Translations under genes and position numbers: made by a program | Shown: one piece after another, positions 1-9,285 of the stretch | How the letters are laid out: each line of letters opens with the position of its first letter | Numbering within the stretch: position 1 is the first letter of the stretch | Assembly: GCF_001591605.1 (NCBI RefSeq) | Contig: NZ_BCVF01000016.1 | Span: 19,739-83,738 of the forward strand | Direction: 5' to 3' | Length of the DNA: 64,000 nt | Origin: Bacillus badius NBRC 15713 | GTDB taxonomy: Bacteria > Bacillota > Bacilli > Bacillales > Domibacillaceae | The notes under the pieces: model-generated | Told to the model about the DNA's origin: nothing | Seen by the model: only the letters and a program-made list of their open reading frames with translations | The model's database searches: none

Positions 1-1074
1 ATCCACATCCGCCATTCCCGGCAAATCTCTTGCTTTCACAGCATCCGTTAAATAATCAGCCAGCTGATCATTTTGAATAACAGCAGCATGGTGAACTGTT
101 CCTAAATGCTGCTGCATTTTTTCAATCCACGGTCTATCTTCATCCGGCTGAAATGTGCTTGATTGGAAGTACTGGCGGTTATGAATGTAATCAATAGAAT
201 ACGTATGAAGCGGACCATGGCCTTCTTCTCTAAAAAAGTCGGCGGCAAACTGGCTGATCGCGCTTGAATCCACTCCTCCTGATAAAAACGTGCAAACCGG
301 CACATCAGCTGTCAGTTGCCGCCGGACTGCATCTTCCATAAGAAACCTGACTTGCTCTGCCGTTTCCTTTAATGATTGGTTATGTTCTTTGCTAACGACA
401 TTCCAATATCTCCAAATCTTCAGTCCGTTTCGGCAATAGCTGAGTGCATGGGCGGGCCTCAATTCTTTTATGCCGCGAAAAATTCCGTGACCCGGCGTGT
501 GGGATGGGCCTAACCCAAGCACCTCCTGAAGCCCTTCTCTTCCTATCTCACTTTTAACAGCCGGATGGGACAGGATCGCTTTCAACTCTGAGCCGAATAC
601 CAGCGAGCCGCCCCCTTCTTTATAAAAGAGCGGCTTTACGCCTACACGATCCCTTGCCATAAAAAGCCGCTCCTTGTTCTCATCCCAGACAGCAAATGCA
701 AAAATGCCATTTAAATGATCAACGCATTTTTCGCCCCATTCTATATAAGCTGTCAGCAATACTTCCGTGTCAGAACGAGAACGAAAAGCATGCCCTGCCT
801 TTAATAATTCTTGGCGAAGCTCTTCGGTATTGTAGAGCTCTCCGTTATAAACGATTGTGTAATGGTGTTTGTTGACTGTCTTTTTCATCGGCTGGATTCC
901 GCCGGCAGGATCGACTACAATGAGCCGAGTGTGTCCAAACGAGACATGCCGGCTGCTCCAAATATTCGAAGCGTCCGGACCGCGCTTCGCCAGCGTCTGT
1001 GTCATTTTTTCCACAATGAACGCCTGAGTTGTCAAATCCTGATGCCAATTAACCCAACCTGTTATTCCACACAC
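1..1074 (-). CDS. asnO: Asparagine synthetase (glutamine-hydrolysing), AsnO-like, 3' part outside window
   Basis: Makes asparagine from aspartate, ATP and glutamine in the cytoplasm. The 358 visible codons start at GTG (1074-1072), giving (M)CGITGW with the nucleophile Cys2 of class II glutamine amidotransferases. An AGGAAAG ribosome site lies 11 bases upstream. The glutaminase domain spans about residues 1-190, with RGPD at 31-34 and YNGELYN at 76-82. The synthetase P-loop SGGVDSS is at 265-271. Family members are about 610-630 residues, so some 40 percent is missing beyond the left edge. The start resembles B. subtilis AsnO (CGITGW) more than AsnB (CGFVGV), from memory. It lies 75 bases downstream of glnA on the same strand, so GS may supply its glutamine. 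The enzyme class is certain; the paralogue name is likely. Confidence 0.9.
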   Translation of the reverse strand, partial: MCGITGWVNWHQDLTTQAFIVEKMTQTLAKRGPDASNIWSSRHVSFGHTRLIVVDPAGGIQPMKKTVNKHHYTIVYNGELYNTEELRQELLKAGHAFRSRSDTEVLLTAYIEWGEKCVDHLNGIFAFAVWDENKERLFMARDRVGVKPLFYKEGGGSLVFGSELKAILSHPAVKSEIGREGLQEVLGLGPSHTPGHGIFRGIKELRPAHALSYCRNGLKIWRYWNVVSKEHNQSLKETAEQVRFLMEDAVRRQLTADVPVCTFLSGGVDSSAISQFAADFFREEGHGPLHTYSIDYIHNRQYFQSSTFQPDEDRPWIEKMQQHLGTVHHAAVIQNDQLADYLTDAVKARDLPGMADVD

Positions 1075-1105
1075 TCGCTATCACTCTTTCCTGTTAGATT
1101 TTCGG

Positions 1106-1123
1106 GGCCGCTCCGGCCTTTTT
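1106..1123 (+). terminator. Short GC hairpin with T5, plus-strand orientation
   Basis: GGCCG, three bases, CGGCC, then TTTTT, in the 75 bases between glnA and asnO. The T-run lies on the plus-strand side, antisense to both genes, so it would not separate glnA from asnO transcription and may only stop antisense RNA. Confidence 0.3.
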
Positions 1124-1149
1124 ATTCATCAGCAGAACAACAATGCCCT

Positions 1150-2484
1150 TTAGTATTGTGTGATATACTGCTCGCGCTCCCACGGGTGAACTTGCGTGCG
1201 GAATAAATCCCATTCAATTACCTTGGCTTCAATAAAATGTTCGCATAAGTGCGGACCTAGAGCCTGAGTCATCACCTCGTCTTTCTGGAAATTTTTGATC
1301 GCCTGAGCAAGAGTCGGCGGCAAATCCACAATGTTGCTTTCTTCCCGCTCTTTTTTAGACATCGCATAAATATTTTGATCCACCGCAGCAGGCGGCGTTA
1401 ATTGATTTTTGATGCCATCTAGTCCGGCTGCCAGCTGCACAGCCATGGCTAAATAGGGATTGGCCGAAGGATCAACACTGCGCACCTCCACACGTGTGCT
1501 AAGCCCCCGCGAAGCCGGAATGCGGATCAGCGGGCTCCTATTCCTGGCAGACCAGGCTACATAACAAGGAGCTTCATATCCAGGAACTAATCTTTTATAA
1601 GAATTGACTGTCGGATTGGTGATCGCCGTGAAATTAGGAGCATGCTTCAAAATACCGGCGACAAACTGTCGAGCTGTATCACTTAGTTCAAGGTCACCCT
1701 CTTTGTCATAAAAAACATTTTCGCCGTCTCTGAACAAAGATAAGTTGCAATGCATGCCGGAGCCGTTTACTCCGTACAAAGGCTTTGGCATAAATGTCGC
1801 ATGCAAGCCGTGCTTGCGGGCAATCGTCTTTACGACTAATTTAAACGTCTGAATGTCATCACACGCCTTCACAGCATCTGTATATTTAAAATCAATCTCG
1901 TGCTGGCCGGGTGCTACTTCATGGTGGGAAGCTTCAATTTCAAATCCCATCTCTTCTAATTCCAGCACAATATCGCGCCGGCAGTTCTCCCCCAGATCTG
2001 TAGGAGCAAGATCAAAATAACCGCCGCTGTCATTTAATTCGAGAGTTACTCCTCCTTTCTCATCTAGTTTGAACAAAAAGAATTCAGGCTCAGGTCCGAC
2101 ATTAAAATCAGTAAACCCCATTGCCTTCATTTCATTTAATATCCGCTTTAAATTGCTGCGGGGATCTCCCTCAAAAGGTGTTCCATCCGGATGATAAATA
2201 TCACAGATCAATCTGGCAACTTTCCCTTTTTCAGCTGTCCAAGGGAATATAACAAACGTATCCAGGTCAGGATATAAATACATATCCGACTCTTCAATGC
2301 GGACAAATCCTTCAATGGAAGAGCCATCAAACATCATTTTGTTGCTTAATGCTTTCTCCAATTGAGAAGAAGGAATTTCTACATTTTTGATCGTTCCTAA
2401 AATATCCGTGAATTGCAGCCGGATGAATGTCACATTCTCTTCTTGAACTAATTTAGAAATCTCTTCTCGGCTAAATTTCACCAT
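1150..2484 (-). CDS. glnA: Glutamine synthetase type I-alpha
   Basis: Condenses glutamate and ammonia to glutamine with ATP in a cytoplasmic dodecamer. The 444 residues match the Bacillus GSI-alpha length and are close to B. subtilis GlnA throughout as I remember it. Visible motifs include the beta-grasp segment [14 protein letters not shown] (25-38), FDGSSIEGF (52-60), Arg62 used for glutamine feedback in B. subtilis, [44 protein letters not shown] and RIPASRG. In B. subtilis glnA follows glnR; here no glnR lies upstream, only about 430 bases of non-coding DNA and then a gene on the other strand. It may therefore be a second glnA copy. The ATG start has a GGGGAGAAGG site just upstream. The neighbouring asparagine synthetase uses its product. 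Confidence 0.97.
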   Translation of the reverse strand: MVKFSREEISKLVQEENVTFIRLQFTDILGTIKNVEIPSSQLEKALSNKMMFDGSSIEGFVRIEESDMYLYPDLDTFVIFPWTAEKGKVARLICDIYHPDGTPFEGDPRSNLKRILNEMKAMGFTDFNVGPEPEFFLFKLDEKGGVTLELNDSGGYFDLAPTDLGENCRRDIVLELEEMGFEIEASHHEVAPGQHEIDFKYTDAVKACDDIQTFKLVVKTIARKHGLHATFMPKPLYGVNGSGMHCNLSLFRDGENVFYDKEGDLELSDTARQFVAGILKHAPNFTAITNPTVNSYKRLVPGYEAPCYVAWSARNRSPLIRIPASRGLSTRVEVRSVDPSANPYLAMAVQLAAGLDGIKNQLTPPAAVDQNIYAMSKKEREESNIVDLPPTLAQAIKNFQKDEVMTQALGPHLCEHFIEAKVIEWDLFRTQVHPWEREQYITQY

Positions 2485-2749
2485 ATCCTTCTCCCCTTAT
2501 ATTCATTTTTCATTTATAAAAGTACTGTCTCTCCCATGAAGCAATCAGGATTCTCACGCTGAAAACATCTCCGCTTCTTTACTATTATTATTTAACATGC
2601 GATGATATTTTGTTCGTTTTCAGTCTTCTGCAGCAAAAAATCTATCCCAACACCCCATGCTCAGTTGTGAACAAGCTTTCTGAAAAAACTGATGCAAAAG
2701 GCAAACCACCATTCCCGTGGTGTTTGCCGATATTTATTATATGTGCGCA

Positions 2750-2785
2750 AAATAAATCCGAATAATATATTGTTCAGATTTATTT
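2750..2785. repeat. 13-bp inverted repeat in the glnA upstream region
   Basis: AAATAAATCCGAA (2750-2762) and TTCAGATTTATTT (2773-2785) are complementary with one mismatch across a 10-base spacer. The intergenic stretch 2485-2911 also holds a smaller GC hairpin at 2701-2727 (GCAAA, bulge, CACCA, six bases, TGGTG, TTTGC). I found no convincing TnrA/GlnR box (TGTNA-N7-TNACA) here. The dyad could be an operator for glnA or for the plus-strand gene at 2.9 kb. Confidence 0.45.
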
Positions 2786-2917
2786 CATCTATTTTTGATA
2801 TCGCTTCAGAGGCTACAATAAAAAATAACCTATTTTTATAAACAGAAAGATTAATTTTCTGATAATCTAGCTTAAAAAAGGGAATAAGAGTAAAAAAACA
2901 AGAAGGAGTGAATGATG

Positions 2918-3310
2918 ATGAGGAAAAATAAACTCATTCAAAAAGCCAAGAAAACAGTCAGCCACGCAGCTGATTATGTAAAAGAAAAAGCGAAGGAACT
3001 AGCCAATCCGCCTTCCACTTCGGTTCCTAAGCTGGAAAGGTATATTGAGAGCCATCCTGAAACGAATGTGACTAAACAAACTTGGCTTGGGATCACGTTT
3101 CGGTTTTACTATTTAGAAGAAGATGAAGCTTCCTATTATATGGAAAGAAAAGGCCCCTATCTTTTACAGCTGGATGCCTATGATAATGAGGGAAAAGAGC
3201 TTATCGCTTACCGTTCCTATAAAGACCGGCGCAAGCTGCATGACACCATGCCCTCCCTTTCACAAATCCTCCGCTCTAAGCACCGCAAAAAAGCCGGCTC
3301 ATTTGCATAA
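2918..3310 (+). CDS. Hypothetical small basic protein
   Basis: I do not recognise a family. The product is about 130 residues with a lysine-rich amphipathic N-terminus (KAKKTVSHAADYVKEKAKEL), a predicted alpha/beta middle with LGITFRFYYLEEDEASYYME, and a basic C-terminus. No signal peptide or membrane segment is seen. Three in-frame ATGs occur at 2912, 2915 and 2918. AAGGAG at 2903-2908 leaves 3, 6 or 9 bases to them, so 2915 or 2918 is favoured over 2912. It is monocistronic, with its own strong terminator overlapping the 3' end. Confidence 0.7.
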   Translation: MRKNKLIQKAKKTVSHAADYVKEKAKELANPPSTSVPKLERYIESHPETNVTKQTWLGITFRFYYLEEDEASYYMERKGPYLLQLDAYDNEGKELIAYRSYKDRRKLHDTMPSLSQILRSKHRKKAGSFA

Positions 3311-3325
3311 TGAGCCGGCTTTTTT
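3287..3325. terminator. Bidirectional intrinsic terminator
   Basis: GCCGGCTCATT (3293-3303) pairs with AATGAGCCGGC (3309-3319) around a 5-base loop, with A6 before and T6 after. The stem begins inside the 3' end of the plus-strand gene and can also stop transcription arriving on the minus strand. Confidence 0.9.
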
Positions 3326-3365
3326 GCCGTTGCAAGAAAACAGGTTTTGCTGTTTTGCCAGTGAT

Positions 3366-3713
3366 TTATGCGGATGCCGGTGAATAAACTGCTTCCTTCT
3401 TGCAGCAGTAGCCTTTCACTTTGAATCCGTATTTCTTCAATTGCCGGATGCTTAAATTACGAAGCACTTTGTCTGAGACAATCACAATCACTTCTTTGTC
3501 GGCAATTTCGTTATGCTGCCTTGCTAAGTACGGCAATGGAATGTGAATCGCCGACGAAACTGGATTGCGGTTTGCTTCATGAAAATCACGGACATCCACC
3601 AATTGAACATCTTCGTTTTGATTACATTGAATTTCTTCTGCTCCGACAACCGGAACATAACGTTTATAAAGTACAGGCAGCATCAGCAATAGAATTATGC
3701 CCACTAGAAACAC
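3366..3713 (-). CDS. Membrane-anchored rhodanese-like domain protein, catalytic Cys missing
   Basis: An N-terminal transmembrane helix (FLVGIILLLMLPVLY) is followed by a rhodanese fold, with VQLVDVRDFHEANRNPV as the CH2A-like segment and AIHIPLPYL after it. The active-site loop position reads VIVIVSDKVLRNLS. The usual Cys is replaced by Ser, so sulfur transfer is unlikely and a binding role is more plausible. Start choice: an earlier in-frame TTG (3728) overlaps a GGAGGG ribosome site that sits 7 bases upstream of a GTG at 3713-3711, so GTG is taken, giving 115 residues. C-terminal cysteines (GYCCKKE) are present. The gene is single. Confidence 0.75.
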   Translation of the reverse strand: MFLVGIILLLMLPVLYKRYVPVVGAEEIQCNQNEDVQLVDVRDFHEANRNPVSSAIHIPLPYLARQHNEIADKEVIVIVSDKVLRNLSIRQLKKYGFKVKGYCCKKEAVYSPASA

Positions 3714-3849
3714 GATCAGTCCCTCCAACTCAAATCAGGCGTATATTTTAACAAATAAAGAAAGGAAGGAGCACCTGAAATACCCCTGTATGTATAGTAA
3801 ACCAAACGAAACCGCGAGTCAAGATTTTCCGCTTGATCCTGCGGCAAGA

Positions 3850-4215
3850 TTATAGAATGGTTATAAAATAAAATCCCAGCATAAAAATCAGTATACTGAC
3901 CGCAATAGTGACAACGGCCATTACAACTGATGACGAACGAAAGGACGCTTCGTTAATCTCCTTTCGTTTCATGAAGTAGCTAAACGATCCCATAATCAAA
4001 ATAGCCAGACCGGTTGCTAAAGAAAAAATCATCATCAGCAGCGAAATTTCATCGGTAAGCTTGCTCACCTTTGATCCGTAATTAAAATGCAGCGTGACTG
4101 CCAGAAAACCAATTCCCACAACAGCAAGACCCGTGCGCAGCCAGGCAAGAAAAGTACGTTCATTCGCTAAATGCTGCTGAATGTATTTTGACTCATCAGC
4201 CTTTTGTCCTTTCAT
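3850..4215 (-). CDS. DUF202 (YidH-type) integral membrane protein
   Basis: The protein has 121 residues with three predicted transmembrane helices (about 29-45, 56-78 and 95-119). It carries the DUF202 signature NERTFLAWLRTGLAVVGIGF at residues 18-37. Members of this small family are inner-membrane proteins of unknown function, often single genes. The ATG follows GAGAGAGG at normal spacing. Nothing in the context points to a role: it lies between a rhodanese-like gene and an unknown protein, all on the minus strand but apparently separate. Confidence 0.85.
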   Translation of the reverse strand: MKGQKADESKYIQQHLANERTFLAWLRTGLAVVGIGFLAVTLHFNYGSKVSKLTDEISLLMMIFSLATGLAILIMGSFSYFMKRKEINEASFRSSSVVMAVVTIAVSILIFMLGFYFITIL

Positions 4216-4325
4216 GGTCGCCTCTCTCCGTTCTTGCGTGTAATTTTAATATCCTCCCCTCCCTCATTTTACATATCAAGAAACAGTATGCAACTTCTCT
4301 GCCTGCCCTTCTGACAAATTCGCAC

Positions 4326-4376
4326 AAAAAAAAAGCTTTTCGAACGCGGACTGCCGCCCATTCATCGAAAAGCTTT
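4326..4376 (-). terminator. Intrinsic terminator of the 132-residue gene
   Basis: AAAGCTTTTCGA (4332-4343) pairs with TCGAAAAGCTTT (4365-4376). On the minus strand the hairpin is followed by a long T-run, seen as an A-run around 4326-4334, eleven bases beyond the stop of the gene ending at 4387. Confidence 0.85.
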
Positions 4377-4386
4377 CTTCTATTTA

Positions 4387-4785
4387 TTACACAGGAATCC
4401 CTGTTTCCTCTTTCACATAGGCAGCTATCACATCGACAGACAGTTGCAGATTATTCGTTAACAAACTGTTTTTTATATACGACAGCTTATTGCCTTCAAC
4501 AGCATAGGACTGAATGTTTAAAATACTGTCAATATAAAGAATCCCTTTATGGGTAATCATCGGTATTGTAATTTTATCGCCGCCATTTTCTACTGGAGCT
4601 GATGGAATAGCGTCCATTCCATTAAGCATTCCTTCTCTTGTCAGCTGTTCCATAATCGATGGATAGGAGGGCATCCCCTCAGTCATCATTCGATGCAACT
4701 CAGCAATATCGTTTGGATCGTTCCCCAGATAATATTGAACATAATAAGCAAGGGTGACTTGTTCTCTTTCGGTTAATGTTTCCAT
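4387..4785 (-). CDS. Hypothetical cytoplasmic protein
   Basis: The product has 132 residues and I recognise no family. The N-terminal half is helical and acidic (LTEREQVTLAYYVQYYLGND, EQLTREGMLNGMDAIP). The pattern ITHKGILYIDSIL resembles the wing or recognition region of winged-helix proteins whose C-terminal part reads 'T.kG..y', but this is only a resemblance. No signal peptide or membrane segment is present. The ATG has a strong AAAGGAGGAAATGG site. It is flanked by its own terminator and by an MFS gene on the same strand. Confidence 0.7.
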   Translation of the reverse strand: METLTEREQVTLAYYVQYYLGNDPNDIAELHRMMTEGMPSYPSIMEQLTREGMLNGMDAIPSAPVENGGDKITIPMITHKGILYIDSILNIQSYAVEGNKLSYIKNSLLTNNLQLSVDVIAAYVKEETGIPV

Positions 4786-4963
4786 TTTCCATTTCCTCCT
4801 TTGTTCTTGTTGTTATATTTCGACAGAAAAGAGGAACATTCCTGCAAATCCCAAATAGCTTTTATACAGCCTAAATTCGAATGAAGAAAAGGAAAAAAGC
4901 TTTTTCAATAAACCTTTTTAATGACAGACAACCCGCTTCAGACAAGGATTTGCCTCGGTTTTC

Positions 4964-6187
4964 TTATCCGCCTGTCGTTTGCTGCTCCTTCGGAATCGCT
5001 AGTTTTTCTCCTGCCGCTTGCTTATGCAATTGTGTCGAAAAAATGAAACTTAGCAACAACAGCACACTGCAAAGCACCAAGGAAGAACGAATCCCGCCAG
5101 CATGGTCGACGAGCCATCCGCCAAGCCCAGGGCCAAGCAGCTGCCCGGCAGCGAAGTATACAGTTACATAGCCTAGGGCCACAGGAGCATACGACGGGTG
5201 AATTTGCTCTGTCGATAGTGCCTGAATAAGCAGCAGCATTCCAACAACCGTGATCCCCCATAAAAGCTGGCTGGCCATAAACCCTGCATATACTGGAAAA
5301 ACAACCGGGAGAGCCATGGCAGACGCTCCGATAAAGAGAGCAGTAAGCAGCGACTTCTTCCGGCCGACCCGATCTGAAATCGTCCCCCATAGCGGACCGC
5401 TGAAAATGGACAGTAAACCGCCAGCAGCCATAATTTGTCCGGCTTCATAACGATTAATGTCCGATTCCAGCATAAAGCTGAATAAAAAGCTTTGTGGAAT
5501 CAAATAAGCAAAGCCAATCAATCCATAAATAAGAGCCACGAGCAGCACCCTTTTATGAACGTACACTTCGCGAAACAGGGATTCTTCTGCTTGTGCATTT
5601 TTGCGGGCAGGGATCGGCGGATCGCGCAACACGATTTGAGCGGCAAGGGCAGATAGCAAAGAAAGAAGGCCGTATACAGCCCAGAGATAGCGCCAGCCGC
5701 TCATCGAAAACCATGCGGTGAAGAACGGAATCATTGCACTGGAAATTAAAGTCCCTAACCCTAATCCGCTGCCAAGAAAGCCGATCATCATGCCCCGCTG
5801 CCGCGGGAACCAGCCGACGACAATATTCACAAGCGGGGTATAAGTAAAAGCCGTCCCAATGCCAAGAATCGCCATTCCGAGCATGCAAGAGAAAAAGCTT
5901 TGAACGAACGACAGATAAAATAAACCGGCGGCGACGAGCAGCGTTCCAATCACGACTAGACGCTTTGATCCCCACTTTGCAGCCATAATTCCCGCAAAAA
6001 GAACAAGTCCCAGATACCCGATGGACGTGATCGTTCCCAGCATTCCTGCCTGTTCATATGTAAGGGTCAACTCCTCCTTCATAAAAGGCATTAAAATCCC
6101 GTAAGACATTCGTCCAAATCCTAGTGTGCTGATGGTTACCATGACACACGTTAACGCATATTTCCACATCTGCTGCTCTCGTTCCAT
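4964..6187 (-). CDS. MFS transporter, YbfB/YjiJ-like (MFS_4) family
   Basis: A 12-helix major facilitator of about 407 residues. It begins with a helix containing TLGFGRMSYGILMPFM, typical of the YbfB/YjiJ group. The loop 2-3 region AKWGSKRLVVIG and the central loop GTISDRVGRKKSL (loop 8-9) carry the usual MFS D-R-x-G-R/K pattern. The substrate is unknown. Two ATGs occur; the second (6187) is chosen because the AGGGGG site abuts the first. A good -35 with a 19-base spacer and a palindrome lie upstream, which suggests dedicated regulation, although no regulator gene is adjacent. Confidence 0.88.
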   Translation of the reverse strand: MEREQQMWKYALTCVMVTISTLGFGRMSYGILMPFMKEELTLTYEQAGMLGTITSIGYLGLVLFAGIMAAKWGSKRLVVIGTLLVAAGLFYLSFVQSFFSCMLGMAILGIGTAFTYTPLVNIVVGWFPRQRGMMIGFLGSGLGLGTLISSAMIPFFTAWFSMSGWRYLWAVYGLLSLLSALAAQIVLRDPPIPARKNAQAEESLFREVYVHKRVLLVALIYGLIGFAYLIPQSFLFSFMLESDINRYEAGQIMAAGGLLSIFSGPLWGTISDRVGRKKSLLTALFIGASAMALPVVFPVYAGFMASQLLWGITVVGMLLLIQALSTEQIHPSYAPVALGYVTVYFAAGQLLGPGLGGWLVDHAGGIRSSLVLCSVLLLLSFIFSTQLHKQAAGEKLAIPKEQQTTGG

Positions 6188-6301
6188 CCCCATCCCCCTT
6201 TACAGCTGCTCCCCTTTATTTTCTCAGGCATCCCATACAAAAAGTAACATGGGCCGCCTTGCTCATAATAGGAAATAATCTCCCATTTCAACTTCTATTA
6301 C

Positions 6302-6345
6302 GGTACTCTTCATCAGTGTACCATAATAATTTACTGAATTGTCAA
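6302..6345 (-). promoter_or_regulatory. Promoter with 19-base spacer and operator dyad for the MFS gene
   Basis: On the minus strand TTGACA (6345-6340) is followed after 19 bases by TACACT (6320-6315). The dyad GGTACtCT-N5-AGtGTACC (6302-6322) covers the -10. A long spacer with a dyad near the -10 is the layout used by MerR-type activators, but a simple repressor operator is equally possible. Confidence 0.5.
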
Positions 6346-6373
6346 ATAATTATATTTGGTTTTTATTAGATCA

Positions 6374-6405
6374 GAAAAGGCTGCGCCAGAAAATCCAACG
6401 CAGCC
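6374..6405 (-). terminator. Terminator of the aminotransferase operon
   Basis: GGCTGCG (6379-6385) pairs with CGCAGCC (6399-6405). On the minus strand it is followed by TTTTCTGAT, just past the stop of the omega-aminotransferase gene. Confidence 0.75.
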
Positions 6406-6413
6406 CTCTCCAT

Positions 6414-7757
6414 TTATTGAAGTGCACGCAAGCAGTCTTTTAATGTTTGCGTAATAAACTGAAAATCTTCTTCGGTAATGCTTAACGGCGGAGCCAGCTG
6501 CAATATGTTATTATAACCAGCTACTGTGTCCCCATTTTTCCCGACAATCAATTTCTTCTCCTTGCATAGCCCAATTACTTTATTGACTAGCTCCACACTT
6601 GCCGGTTTCTTTGTTTGCTTATTCTCTACTAATTCTATTCCGATTAAGAGGCCTTTCCCTCTAATATCTCCAATAAACGGCAAATCCTTGACCTCTTCCA
6701 ATTCTTTAAGCATCCGTTCTCCAAGAACACGGGAACGCTCAATTAATTTCTCATTTTCATAGATTTCCATATTTTTCAGCGCTAGCGCACAAGCAGCCGG
6801 ATTGCCGCCGAATGTATTGACATGACGAAGGCGGTCATATTGCCCGTCGCCGCAATATGCTTCATAAATCTCTCTTTTGACAGCAGTAGCAGACAGCGGC
6901 AAATAGGCACTTGTAATTCCTTTTGCCATTGTAATAATGTCAGGCTTTACATCATAATGCATAAACCCAAATGGCTTTCCTGTCCGTCCGAACCCGCAAA
7001 TCACTTCATCGCAAATCAGCAGCGCTCCATGCTTTTCACAGATTTCCTTTACTTTTTTCATGTAATTTTGCGGCGGAATAAGACAGCCTCCACCCGTGAT
7101 GATCGGTTCCATAATCATGCCGGCTACTGTCTCGCTCAATTCCCATGTCATCACCCGATCCACTTCTTCCGCACTTTCCAGCGTCTGTTCATCCTCTGGA
7201 CGGCGATAGAGATCCGGCGGATTTACATGGATAAATCCGGGTGCGAGCGGCTCATATTTATATTTTCTTTCTGCCTGCCCGGTCGCTGACAACGCTCCCA
7301 TTGAGTTGCCATGATACGCACGGTAGCGGGAAATAAACTTATACCGGCTATGGCCTCCTTTTTGCTGGTGATATTGCCGGGCAATCTTAAATGCCGTCTC
7401 ATTTGCTTCCGAACCGCTGTTCGAGAAAAAAATGACATACTCGCCGCCCAGCCATTCATTCAATTTTTCAGCCAGCTTAATAGCAGGAACATGGCTTTGG
7501 GCCAGCGGAAAATAAGGCATTTCCAACAATTGCTCATAAGCAGCTTCTGCCAGCTCTTTTCTTCCATAACCAGTATTCACACACCACAGTCCAGACAAGC
7601 CATCCAGGTACTTATTTCCATCTATATCAGTTACCCAGGCGCCTTCTGCTTTTTGGGCAATCAGATTTGCCGGAGCGGGAGCCGATCCTCTCATTGCATG
7701 CCAGACAAAACGTTCATCCTTCTTTTGCAAATCCTGTTCCTTGTGTGTTACTTGCAT
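6414..7757 (-). CDS. Omega-amino acid:pyruvate aminotransferase (class III PLP), probable beta-alanine aminotransferase
   Basis: Class III PLP aminotransferase of 447 residues. PLP-binding features are GSEAN (115-119), YHG (148-150), ICDEVICGFGRTG with Asp250, and MAKG with the Schiff-base Lys279. The family moves amino groups from omega-amino acids such as beta-alanine, or from amines, to pyruvate. It is the second gene after a CoA-acylating malonate or methylmalonate semialdehyde dehydrogenase (28-base gap) and is followed by a terminator. That pairing argues for conversion of beta-alanine or 3-aminoisobutyrate to the semialdehyde. The pyrimidine degradation genes later in the window would supply those substrates. 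Taurine or GABA remain alternatives. The ATG follows AAAGGAGGG. Confidence 0.9.
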   Translation of the reverse strand: MQVTHKEQDLQKKDERFVWHAMRGSAPAPANLIAQKAEGAWVTDIDGNKYLDGLSGLWCVNTGYGRKELAEAAYEQLLEMPYFPLAQSHVPAIKLAEKLNEWLGGEYVIFFSNSGSEANETAFKIARQYHQQKGGHSRYKFISRYRAYHGNSMGALSATGQAERKYKYEPLAPGFIHVNPPDLYRRPEDEQTLESAEEVDRVMTWELSETVAGMIMEPIITGGGCLIPPQNYMKKVKEICEKHGALLICDEVICGFGRTGKPFGFMHYDVKPDIITMAKGITSAYLPLSATAVKREIYEAYCGDGQYDRLRHVNTFGGNPAACALALKNMEIYENEKLIERSRVLGERMLKELEEVKDLPFIGDIRGKGLLIGIELVENKQTKKPASVELVNKVIGLCKEKKLIVGKNGDTVAGYNNILQLAPPLSITEEDFQFITQTLKDCLRALQ

Positions 7758-7785
7758 GTTTATTTCCCTCCTTTTTACTATTCTC

Positions 7786-9243
7786 TTAATGACGGGCAGT
7801 CATCATCTTTTTACGCGTATAAAACTCTACTCCGTCTTTGCCGTTCGCATGAAGATCACCATAGAAGGAGTTTTTATAACCGGAAAACGGGAAAAATGCC
7901 ATCGGAGCCGGCACGCCCAGATTAATGCCCAGCATGCCCGCATCGATTTCTTCGCGGAATTCGCGGATGGCCTTGGCGCTATCTGTATACAGACAAGCCC
8001 CATTCGCGAATTCCGATTCATTCGTAATCGCGATTGCTTCCTGGAGGCTGTCAGCACGCACAATGGAAAGCACAGGCGCAAAAATCTCATCCTGCCAGAT
8101 TTTCATGTTCGTCTTTACATGATCAAAAATTGTCGGGCCGACAAAATACCCTTTCTCTCCTTGGCCTTCTTTTCTGCCATCACGAACGATTACTGCCCCT
8201 TGCTGTTCGCCGCTGTCAATATAACCGATCGTCCGTTCTTTATGTGCTTCACGGATCACCGGTCCGAGAAATACATCTTTATCCATGCCATTGCCCATTT
8301 TGAGGGCATCGGCTTTTTGTTTAAGAAGGCTGACGAGTTTGTCGCCAATATCGCCAACCGCCACCACAACGGAAGCAGCCATGCATCTCTCACCCGCTGA
8401 ACCGAAAGCAGCGCTCGTAATATTCGTGGCGGCATTTTCTAAATCAGCATCAGGCATAACGATAGAATGATTTTTCGCTCCGGCAAGTGCCTGCACACGC
8501 TTGCCGTTCGCTGCCGCTGTCTTATAAACGTATTCAGCTACCGGCTGAGAACCGACGAAGGAAATGGCCTTCACATCGTGATGCTCCAAAATTCCGTTCA
8601 CCACATCATGCGCACCGTGAACGATATTCAACACTCCATTCGGAAGGCCGGCTTCCATAAATAATTCAGCTAAACGGTTAGCCAGTAAAGGAGTGCGTTC
8701 CGACGGTTTTAAAACAAAGGTATTTCCGCAGGCAATAGCGAGAGGAAACATCCAGCACGGCACCATCATCGGAAAGTTAAAAGGTGTAATGCCGCCAACG
8801 ACCCCAATCGGATAGCGGTACATTCCTGATTCAATCCCGGCAGCAATATCCGGAAGCTGGCTGCCCATCATAAGGGTCGGAGCACCGGCAGCAAACTCGA
8901 CACACTCAATGCCTCTCTGCACTTCTCCGTAAGCTTCGTTATAGCTTTTTCCGTTCTCCCGCGTAACGATCTCAGCCAGCTCTTCCCAATGCTTCACTAA
9001 CAGCTGCTGGTAACGGAACAAGATGCGGGCGCGCTGCGGGACCGCCACCTTTTTCCATGTCTGAAACGCTTCTTTCGCAGCTGTGACCGCCTGTTCCACA
9101 TCATCCTTAGTGGAAACCTTGAGTCTGGCAATTACTTCCCCAGTGGCCGGGTTAGGAACTTCTTCTATCTTCTGGCTGGATGACTCTGTCCATTGTCCAT
9201 TAATGAAGTTTTTTACTGTTTTAACGTCTTTTGTCACTACCAT
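7786..9243 (-). CDS. mmsA: CoA-acylating methylmalonate-semialdehyde dehydrogenase
   Basis: Oxidises malonate or methylmalonate semialdehyde with NAD and CoA to acetyl-CoA or propionyl-CoA plus CO2. The 485 residues match the IolA/MmsA family: the nucleophile Cys287 lies in [11 protein letters not shown], the NAD-site motif is TPFNFPMM (153-160), and the usual general-base Glu of hydrolytic aldehyde dehydrogenases is absent (AGAKNH, 255-260), as expected for the CoA-acylating class. It is first in an operon with the omega-aminotransferase, so the pair would turn beta-alanine into acetyl-CoA. The PucR-type gene lies immediately upstream on the same strand. Promoter, dyad and cre site are listed separately. 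IolA of inositol catabolism is the close relative, but no iol genes are near. Confidence 0.93.
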   Translation of the reverse strand: MVVTKDVKTVKNFINGQWTESSSQKIEEVPNPATGEVIARLKVSTKDDVEQAVTAAKEAFQTWKKVAVPQRARILFRYQQLLVKHWEELAEIVTRENGKSYNEAYGEVQRGIECVEFAAGAPTLMMGSQLPDIAAGIESGMYRYPIGVVGGITPFNFPMMVPCWMFPLAIACGNTFVLKPSERTPLLANRLAELFMEAGLPNGVLNIVHGAHDVVNGILEHHDVKAISFVGSQPVAEYVYKTAAANGKRVQALAGAKNHSIVMPDADLENAATNITSAAFGSAGERCMAASVVVAVGDIGDKLVSLLKQKADALKMGNGMDKDVFLGPVIREAHKERTIGYIDSGEQQGAVIVRDGRKEGQGEKGYFVGPTIFDHVKTNMKIWQDEIFAPVLSIVRADSLQEAIAITNESEFANGACLYTDSAKAIREFREEIDAGMLGINLGVPAPMAFFPFSGYKNSFYGDLHANGKDGVEFYTRKKMMTARH

Positions 9244-9285
9244 CGCAAGCCCTCCTGGAATGTTTTAAACTCTCTTCATAGCCTT

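Noticed and set aside
2692..2709. Sigma-54-like GG-N10-GC on the minus strand upstream of glnA (TGGTTTGCCTTTTGCA)
   Set aside because: The -24 half is poor (TGGTTT instead of TGGCAC), it overlaps a hairpin, and Bacillus glnA promoters are SigA-type.
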